A DNA stretch of 12,347 nt, from positions 1 to 12,347 of the forward strand of contig JALWRJ010000473.1 in NCBI GenBank assembly GCA_026994125.1. Direction: 5' to 3'. Position 1 is the stretch's first letter. Each line of letters begins with the position of its first letter. Of the stretch, positions 6,824 to 12,347 are shown in pieces. The DNA comes from Cyclobacteriaceae bacterium. GTDB lineage: Bacteria; Bacteroidota; Bacteroidia; Cytophagales; Cyclobacteriaceae. Both the position numbers and the translations under genes were made by a program. The notes below the pieces were generated by a model. It was not told the origin of the DNA. It did not search any database and worked only from the letters and a program-made list of their open reading frames with translations.

Positions 6824-6831
6824 TACATTTG
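6824..6831 (+). promoter_or_regulatory. Bacteroidota-type -7 promoter box for the first barrel gene
   Basis: TACATTTG matches TAnnTTTG exactly and lies 31 bases before the ATG at 6863. The -33 TTG is not exact; the nearest candidate is TTA at 6798-6800. The tpiA promoter must lie in the same 118-base divergent gap. Confidence 0.5.
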
Positions 6832-6862
6832 AGCCCTCTTTAAAACCTCAAAAACATATATC

Positions 6863-7333
6863 ATGAAAAAAAATAAAACAACTATTTTTATAATTTCCCT
6901 CTTGTTTAGTGCTTTTAGTGGGTCGGTAATGGCGCAATCAAACTGGGAGGCCGGTGTACGATTTGGTGATAATTTTAGTATAGATGCCACCATACCATTT
7001 AAAGCGCCTCGTATTCATGCGGCTGCTTATTTTGATAATAATATATTTGGTTTAGGTGGTTATTTCGATTGGATGTTTGCCTTAGATGGTGGTCCAACAG
7101 GGCTAAAATTCTACCCAGGTGTGGGGCCTGAATTCTACTTTGGCTCTAATTTTAATGTAGGGGTAGCCGGAGATTTTGGTGCCGAATACTCGTTCGATTT
7201 TCCCTTAACAATTGCCATAGATTGGCGGCCTAGAATTGGTTTTACCAATAATACGGGTTTTTATGCCGGCAATTGGGGTTTTATAGCCCGTTTTAGAATA
7301 GGCGAAGGTGTGAGTTTTAAGCGAGCCAATTAG
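6863..7333 (+). CDS. Small outer-membrane beta-barrel-like protein, copy 1
   Basis: A 156-residue exported protein. Its signal peptide (MKKNKTTIFIISLLF...) is likely cut after VMA at 24. The mature part is rich in Gly, Phe, Tyr and Trp with alternating hydrophobic residues, as in small outer-membrane barrels: WEAGVRFGDNFSIDATIPF, GGYFDWMFAL (65-74), KFYPGVGPEFYFG, FDFPLTIAIDWRP and NWGFIARFRI. It is clearly paralogous to the next gene, sharing the x-Y-x-DW, FYPG and FDFPLT landmarks. Unlike its twin it carries about ten extra residues (GEGVSFKRAN) after the last strand, so it does not end in the aromatic residue usual for barrel insertion. Function is unknown. It is divergent from tpiA and 52 bases before its paralogue. 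Confidence 0.75.
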   Translation: MKKNKTTIFIISLLFSAFSGSVMAQSNWEAGVRFGDNFSIDATIPFKAPRIHAAAYFDNNIFGLGGYFDWMFALDGGPTGLKFYPGVGPEFYFGSNFNVGVAGDFGAEYSFDFPLTIAIDWRPRIGFTNNTGFYAGNWGFIARFRIGEGVSFKRAN

Positions 7334-7385
7334 TTTAAAAGTTTGTATATTCGCTTTGATTAAACTCACCTAAAACTAAAACATC

Positions 7386-7826
7386 ATGAAAAAATTAGTA
7401 ACCTTATTTGCCTTAACCGGCTTATTCTTAGTTGTTTCGCAAACAAACTCTAAGGCTCAAACCGAAGGGTTAGAGCTTGGTTTACGTTTTGCTAATGCCA
7501 ATGCAATTGCTATTGATTTTGCTATGCCCTTAAGCAGCAACCGTTTGCATGCTAATGCCAATTTTTATAGTGGAGGGTTTGGAGTAAATGCCCTGTATGA
7601 TTGGCAATTTGCTTTTGCCGATGGGTTTGTGTTTTATCCTGGTTTGGGTGCCTCAGTAGCCATTGCCAATAGCAATTTTGGATTAGCATTGGGTGGCGAA
7701 GTTGGCGTAGAATATCAATTCGATTTTCCACTTACCCTAGGTGTTGATTACCAACCTATGTTTGCCATAACCAACGGAGGTGGTTATGCAGATAGCTGGG
7801 GGTTAAATGCACGCTGGAGGTTCTAA
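7386..7826 (+). CDS. Small outer-membrane beta-barrel-like protein, copy 2
   Basis: A 146-residue exported protein, paralogue of the preceding gene. The signal peptide is probably cut after SKA at 24. Strand-like segments LELGLRFANANAIAIDFAMP, NALYDWQFAF (68-77), FVFYPGLGASVAI and FDFPLTLGVDYQP align one for one with copy 1. It ends in SWGLNARWRF, with a terminal Phe as expected of a barrel recognised by the BAM complex. Only 52 bases separate it from copy 1, including a poor -7 match (TCGCTTTG, 7351-7358), so it may be co-transcribed or have a weak promoter of its own. A strong terminator follows. Ligand and role are unknown. Confidence 0.75.
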   Translation: MKKLVTLFALTGLFLVVSQTNSKAQTEGLELGLRFANANAIAIDFAMPLSSNRLHANANFYSGGFGVNALYDWQFAFADGFVFYPGLGASVAIANSNFGLALGGEVGVEYQFDFPLTLGVDYQPMFAITNGGGYADSWGLNARWRF

Positions 7827-7852
7827 AGCCTTTCTGTAAAGAATATCTTTTG

Positions 7853-7882
7853 AAAAAAGGAAGCTCAAAAGCTTCCTTTTTT
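7853..7882. terminator. Bidirectional terminator between barrel gene 2 and thrC
   Basis: A 13-bp perfect stem (7853-7865 with 7870-7882, core GGAAGCT/AGCTTCC) with a 4-base CAAA loop is flanked by A and T runs. It ends transcription of the plus-strand barrel genes and, in the other direction, of the thr operon. Its T run overlaps the first base of the thrC stop codon at 7882-7884. Confidence 0.9.
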
Positions 7883-9180
7883 TATTCCTGTTTTAGAAGT
7901 AATTCTTTAAAATCGAAATAGTTGACCGAGCAACTTACAGCTACCTTGGTTTTGTTTAAAAAGGTTTGCAATACTGCGGGTACCGGTAAAGTTATATCTA
8001 AAACAGGCTCTACAACTTCCTTAAATTTTATGGGGTGAGCCGTTTCGAGAAAAACACCGGTTACCTTATTATTTTGCTGATAGGTCTTAAGCCCCATATA
8101 ACCAATGGCTCCGTGTGGGTCGGCTGTATAGTTTAGCGCTTGTAGTTGCCTTAATGCCTCTTTGGTTTGGTTATCAGAAAAAGCAAAGCCCGAAAAAGCT
8201 GTTTTAAAAGCACTGTGCGAATTGCTTAGTAAATATGTAAGCCTGGCAAAATTGCTGGGGTTACCTACATCCATTGCGTTAGATAGGGTTTGTACACTAG
8301 GCTTAGGTGCATACACACCGCTATTAATATAGGCAGGCACAATATCGTTGCTATTAGTGGCCGCCACAAAATGATGTATGGGCAAACCCATTTGTTGTGC
8401 CAAATAGCCGGCAGTTAAATTGCCAAAATTGCCACTAGGTACTGAAAAAACAATAGGCTTTTGAGTTTTACCGGCCAACTGCCCAACCGCATAAAAGTAG
8501 TAAAACGATTGAGGCAATAACCTCGCAATATTAATTGAATTGGCCGAAGTAAGTCCAAGCTTTTGGTTTAACTCCTCATCTAAAAAAGCAGTTTTAACCA
8601 ATCGTTGGCAATCATCAAAACTGCCTTCAATTTCAACTGCTGTAACGTTTTGCCCCAGGGTTGTCATTTGTTTTTCCTGAAAAGTGCTAACTTTTCCTTT
8701 GGGGTAAAGCAGCACTACTTGCACACCCTCAACCCCTAAAAACCCGTGAGCCACGGCACTGCCGGTATCGCCCGAAGTAGCCGCCAAAACTGTTACTCGC
8801 TCTGTAGCTTGCCGGTTAAAATAGCCCAGGCAGCGAGCCATAAACCGGGCGCCCACATCCTTAAAGGCCAAGGTGGGGCCATGGTATAGCTCCAGCGAGT
8901 ACATATCTTCTTCTACTTGTATCAAAGGAATATCAAAGTTTAATACTTCTTCTACCAGTATTTTTAGGTGCGCTGTAGGGATTTCTTCGCCTATAAAGCG
9001 CTGTGCAATTTCAAAGCCTATTTGAGGTAAAGACAACCCGGCTAAACTTTTAAAAAAAGAGGGCGGAAGCACCGGAATGCGTTCAGGCAGGTAAAGCCCG
9101 TTGTCATCGGGCAACCCCTTGCGTACAGCTGTTTCAAAGTTTATAAATTGAGTAGGGTTATTAGTGCTGAAGTATTTCAT
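7882..9180 (-). CDS. thrC: Threonine synthase
   Basis: PLP enzyme converting O-phosphohomoserine to threonine, the last step of the pathway. The 432 residues fit the long bacterial form (E. coli about 428). The N-terminus MKYFSTNN and GLPDDNGLYLPE (22-33) are typical. The PLP lysine is K107 in HGPTLAFKDVGARF. Other landmarks are LAATSGDTGSAVAHGF (132-147), the YPKGKVSTFQEKQM loop (159-172), SVPSGNFGN (246-254), which binds the cofactor phosphate, and TLSNAMDVGNPSNF (298-311). The ATG overlaps the thrB stop by one base (TAATG), which implies translational coupling. It is the last gene of thrABC. Confidence 0.98.
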   Translation of the reverse strand: MKYFSTNNPTQFINFETAVRKGLPDDNGLYLPERIPVLPPSFFKSLAGLSLPQIGFEIAQRFIGEEIPTAHLKILVEEVLNFDIPLIQVEEDMYSLELYHGPTLAFKDVGARFMARCLGYFNRQATERVTVLAATSGDTGSAVAHGFLGVEGVQVVLLYPKGKVSTFQEKQMTTLGQNVTAVEIEGSFDDCQRLVKTAFLDEELNQKLGLTSANSINIARLLPQSFYYFYAVGQLAGKTQKPIVFSVPSGNFGNLTAGYLAQQMGLPIHHFVAATNSNDIVPAYINSGVYAPKPSVQTLSNAMDVGNPSNFARLTYLLSNSHSAFKTAFSGFAFSDNQTKEALRQLQALNYTADPHGAIGYMGLKTYQQNNKVTGVFLETAHPIKFKEVVEPVLDITLPVPAVLQTFLNKTKVAVSCSVNYFDFKELLLKQE

Positions 9181-10133
9181 TAGTATAATCTTTTAGCGCC
9201 TTGGGCATTTATGTTGGTTTTATAGTATTTCACATGTAACTGGCTGGAGGCAAATACAGTTTGGTAAGCCGCTAGCACCTGGCCTGCACTATGTTCGCCT
9301 TGGCAAAAACTAAAAATGGCCGGGCCCGAACCCGCTATATTGGTACCAATGGCTCCTGCATGTAAGGTGGCTTGCTTGGCCTTATCATATAAGGGTATCA
9401 GTGCTTTGCGTTTAGGTTCGGCCAGCATATCAACCATACTGCGGCCAATTAGTTCGTAATTAGAAGTGGACATGCCCAATACCAAACCGGCTATGTTACC
9501 AAATTGAATAACAGCGTTGGAGATGGACATAGTTCGACCAAGCAACCTTTTAGCCTCGCTGGTTTTAATTTCTACTTGCGGATGCGCAATTACTACCCAT
9601 AAATCATCAGGGTAGGGTATCGATAGCACATCGGTTTCGGAGTTACTTCGAACCACACTAAAGCCGCCCAATAGCGAAGGAGCCACATTATCGTAATGCA
9701 ATTGGTTGGAAGCTAATTGCTCTCCGGCACCTGCAAAAGGCAATAATTGTTTTGTTGTAAAGGGCCTGCCAAGTAGCTCGTTAGCAGCAAAAGCACCGGC
9801 CACAGCAGCCGATGAGGAAGAACCCAGCCCACTACCTGGTTTTACGGTTTTAGCGATGTTAAAACTAATTCCCCGCTTTTCGCCTACTGCTTCTAACAAA
9901 GCGTTGGCCGCCACAGTAGTTACGTTTAGCGTAGGGTTTGTGGGCAGCATGTCTGCTCCATTTATACGTTCAATTTGTAGCTGATTGGTTGTATTAAACC
10001 AGGCCTCTACATAATCGCCAAGCCATAGGCCGCCAGCAGTTTGTGCCTGGATGGCAAAGCCCAACGTATCGAACCCACAAGCAACATTGGCAATAGTGGC
10101 CGGGGCAAAAACCTTTATTTTCTTATCTGTCAT
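9180..10133 (-). CDS. thrB: Homoserine kinase
   Basis: GHMP-family kinase that phosphorylates homoserine with ATP, supplying the ThrC substrate. The 317 residues match the family. The N-terminal motif FAPATIANVACGFDTLGFAI (9-28) is diagnostic. The ATP phosphate-binding loop is PGSGLGSSSSAAVAG (99-113). The C-terminal GHMP motif is GTNIAGSGPAIFSF (263-276). Its ATG overlaps the thrA stop by four bases (ATGA) and its own stop overlaps thrC by one, so the three genes are translated as a coupled unit. Confidence 0.97.
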   Translation of the reverse strand: MTDKKIKVFAPATIANVACGFDTLGFAIQAQTAGGLWLGDYVEAWFNTTNQLQIERINGADMLPTNPTLNVTTVAANALLEAVGEKRGISFNIAKTVKPGSGLGSSSSAAVAGAFAANELLGRPFTTKQLLPFAGAGEQLASNQLHYDNVAPSLLGGFSVVRSNSETDVLSIPYPDDLWVVIAHPQVEIKTSEAKRLLGRTMSISNAVIQFGNIAGLVLGMSTSNYELIGRSMVDMLAEPKRKALIPLYDKAKQATLHAGAIGTNIAGSGPAIFSFCQGEHSAGQVLAAYQTVFASSQLHVKYYKTNINAQGAKRLY

Positions 10134-12347
10134 GAGCGCGCTGCTTTAATAATATCCGCAAAAATTCCGCTAGCTGTTACCTCAGCTCCTGCTCCTGCCC
10201 CTTTAATTACCAGGGGTTGGTTTGTGTACCTTCTGGTTGTAAAGGCAACAATGTTATCCTTACCTTCTAAATGGTAAAAAGGATGATGGGCTGCAATTTC
10301 TTGTGGCCGGGTAACTGCCCCTTGGGGTGTAAACTTGGCTACGTACTTCAATTTTTTTCCTTTTGCAGTGGCATTTTGATACATTTTTTTAAAATAACCT
10401 TCCTCTTTTTCTAAGGCTTGGTAAAATTCTTCTCCTTGGTATTGCATGCAATGCTCTGGTACACAAGGCGTTGTTTCTATGTCTTCAGTTTCTAGCTCCA
10501 AACCGGCTTCGCGGTCTAAAATTAATAATTCTCGCATTACATCCTTGCCACTAATATCTAAGCGGGGGTCGGGTTCGGTATAGCCTTCGGACTGTGCCTG
10601 CCTTACCACATCGGCAAAACTGCGCGTGCCATCGTAGGTATTAAAAATAAAATTTAAGCTACCCGAAAGCACGCCCTCCACTTCTAAAATTTCATCTCCA
10701 CTTTTAACCATATCGTTTAGAGTAGATATAACAGGGAGCCCGGCACCAACATTAGTCTCAAATAAAAATTTAGTTTGAAACTGCTGCTCCAGGTTTTTTA
10801 AAAATTTATATTGTTTATATGCTGACGAACAAGCTACTTTGTTGGGGGTTACTACTGCAATACTTTTAGCCAATACATTGGCATAGGTAGCTGCTATGGT
10901 TTCCGAAGCTGTGTTATCCACAAAAACAGAATTGCGCAGGTTTAGCGAAATAAGCTTATGTATGAATGCATCGGTTTGCATGGTTTCCCCTTGTTGCAAA
11001 TGGGTTTGCCATTGGTTTAGGTCTATGCCTTCGAGGTTAAAGCACATTTTTTTGCTATTGGCAAGGCCTATTACTTTAACATCGAGCTGGTAGCGCTGGT
11101 ATAAATACTGCTGCTGCGCTTTTATCTGACTTAGCAGGGTGGCTCCTACATTACCAACCCCAATTATAAATACATTTATAGATTGGGCATCGGATAAAAA
11201 GAAGGCCTCGTGTACACTGTTAAGAGCCTTTTTAAGGTTGTTGCTCTCAATAACAGCTGAAATAATCCGCTCTGATGAGCCTTGGGCAATAGCCACTACA
11301 TTAACCCCATTTTGACCCAAAACATGAAACAATTTACCACTTACACCTACCTGGTTTTGCATTTTATTGCCTACAATAGCCAGGATAGAAAGCCCTTTAT
11401 TTACTTTTAAAGGTTCTACTTTTCCCACGGCTATTTCCAACTCAAATTCTTGTTGTACCGCCTCTACCGCAGCAGGAGCAGCTTCGGGTAAAATAGCTGC
11501 CGTAATGGAGTGCTCCGAGGAGGCCTGGGTAATTAAAATAACATTTACTCCGGCTCCGGCAAGTGCTTTAAAAAACCTGTGCGAAAAATTAGGCACCCCA
11601 ACCATTCCAGGGCCTTTTAACGATACTAAGGCAATATCTTTAATGCTGGTAATGCCTTTTACTAAATTATTTGAACCATTGGCATTTGCCGATATGAGTG
11701 TGCCGGCATCGTTAGGCTTAAACGTATTTTTAATGAGTAAAGGTATTTTTTGGGTAAGCACTGGCATTATGGATGGTGGGTAAATTACCTTAGCTCCAAA
11801 ATGCGATAACTCCATAGCCTCTTCGTAGGATATGTTTTCGATAACATGGGCTCGTTTTACCATGCGTGGGTCTGCCGTCATCATACCACTTACATCGGTC
11901 CAAATTTCGAGTTGTTTAGCATGTAATGCAGCGGCTAAAATAGCAGCCGTGTAGTCGGAGCCGCCCCTGCCCAGTACCGATAGATGCCCGGCATTGGACG
12001 AAGCAATAAACCCCGGACAAATATGTAATCCCTGGCAATTAGCTAGCTGCGCTTGTATAGCATTGTTGGTTTTGTTAAAATCTACCACTTGGGTGCCAGT
12101 TTGAGTAAAAATAAACTCGCGAGGGTTTAGCAGCTTAACATTAGTCATCAATGTTGCCAGGTAGTTGGCTATAATAAGCGATGAAAGCCGCTCGCCAAAA
12201 CTTACTACCTGGCTGTAGGCACGGGGAGTGAGTTCATCTACCAGTGAAATACCTTTGCTAACCTCGTGCAGCTTATGTATGAGTTGCTTTATTTTGTTAT
12301 GCAAGTCCTCCGGTATTTGGTCTTTAAAAAGAATTGCTGCTGTGGTA
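10130..12347 (-). CDS. thrA: Bifunctional aspartokinase / homoserine dehydrogenase, N-terminus beyond right edge
   Basis: Catalyses the first and third steps of the aspartate pathway. The frame is open to the window edge, giving 738 full codons, so about 80 N-terminal residues (including the KFGGTSV site) are missing relative to the usual length of about 815. The kinase part shows HLSVLGRGGSDYTAA near 11980 and WTDVSGMMTADPRMV near 11885. Two ACT-type regulatory segments follow: VSLKGPGMVGVPNFSHRFF near 11600, and VGNKMQNQVGVSGKLF near 11360. The dehydrogenase has the NAD(P) loop FIIGVGNVG near 11160, VVTPNKVACS near 10845, the substrate region TNVGAGLPVISTLNDMV near 10740, and GVLSGSLNFIFNTY near 10670. 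It ends at the TGA overlapping thrB. The ACT segments suggest threonine feedback. Any leader or attenuator lies outside the window. Confidence 0.97.
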   Translation of the reverse strand, partial: TTAAILFKDQIPEDLHNKIKQLIHKLHEVSKGISLVDELTPRAYSQVVSFGERLSSLIIANYLATLMTNVKLLNPREFIFTQTGTQVVDFNKTNNAIQAQLANCQGLHICPGFIASSNAGHLSVLGRGGSDYTAAILAAALHAKQLEIWTDVSGMMTADPRMVKRAHVIENISYEEAMELSHFGAKVIYPPSIMPVLTQKIPLLIKNTFKPNDAGTLISANANGSNNLVKGITSIKDIALVSLKGPGMVGVPNFSHRFFKALAGAGVNVILITQASSEHSITAAILPEAAPAAVEAVQQEFELEIAVGKVEPLKVNKGLSILAIVGNKMQNQVGVSGKLFHVLGQNGVNVVAIAQGSSERIISAVIESNNLKKALNSVHEAFFLSDAQSINVFIIGVGNVGATLLSQIKAQQQYLYQRYQLDVKVIGLANSKKMCFNLEGIDLNQWQTHLQQGETMQTDAFIHKLISLNLRNSVFVDNTASETIAATYANVLAKSIAVVTPNKVACSSAYKQYKFLKNLEQQFQTKFLFETNVGAGLPVISTLNDMVKSGDEILEVEGVLSGSLNFIFNTYDGTRSFADVVRQAQSEGYTEPDPRLDISGKDVMRELLILDREAGLELETEDIETTPCVPEHCMQYQGEEFYQALEKEEGYFKKMYQNATAKGKKLKYVAKFTPQGAVTRPQEIAAHHPFYHLEGKDNIVAFTTRRYTNQPLVIKGAGAGAEVTASGIFADIIKAARS

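Noticed and set aside
9706..10277. Plus-strand frames opposite thrB and thrA
   Set aside because: Their low-complexity Ala/Pro-rich peptides are antisense shadows of strongly conserved genes.
10130..12304. thrA starting at the TTG at 12304
   Set aside because: The frame stays open and aspartokinase-like to the window edge, and the conserved kinase N-terminus is missing, so the true start is outside the window.

Overview
The window looks like chromosomal DNA from a member of the Bacteroidota. The AT-rich intergenic stretches, A-rich rather than Shine-Dalgarno-type leaders before start codons, two boxes matching the Bacteroidota -7 promoter consensus TAnnTTTG, and the household gene set all fit. 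The genus cannot be read from the sequence alone.

Layout, left to right. Positions 1-449 (minus) hold the N-terminal part of a dGTPase (dgt) that runs off the left edge. Positions 450-711 have no firm gene but contain a short open frame on the minus strand that may be a gene remnant. Positions 712-1833 (plus) encode a lipoprotein with two PepSY-like halves joined by a very acidic linker. A two-way terminator separates it from a convergent secreted caspase-fold peptidase (1897-3120, minus). Next is an AAA+ ATPase of the DUF4143 type (3303-4538, minus). Immediately upstream of its promoter box lie three tandem copies of a 29-bp palindrome with an exact 32-bp period (4571-4663).

Positions 4816-6744 form a tight minus-strand operon: tpiA (triosephosphate isomerase), a small secreted repeat protein matching the DUF6150/Septknot pattern, and prmA (ribosomal protein L11 methyltransferase). 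The gaps are 6 and 0 bases. Divergent from tpiA are two tandem paralogous small outer-membrane-barrel-like proteins (6863-7333 and 7386-7826, plus). A second two-way terminator then separates them from the threonine operon.

Positions 7882-12347 (minus) are the threonine operon in the order thrA-thrB-thrC with overlapping start and stop codons. ThrA (aspartokinase/homoserine dehydrogenase) is cut by the right edge. Together the three proteins cover aspartate to threonine, apart from the aspartate-semialdehyde dehydrogenase step.

The most unusual items are the phased palindrome array at the DUF4143 ATPase promoter, and the 13-residue-periodic, probably deeply knotted small protein inside the tpiA-prmA operon.
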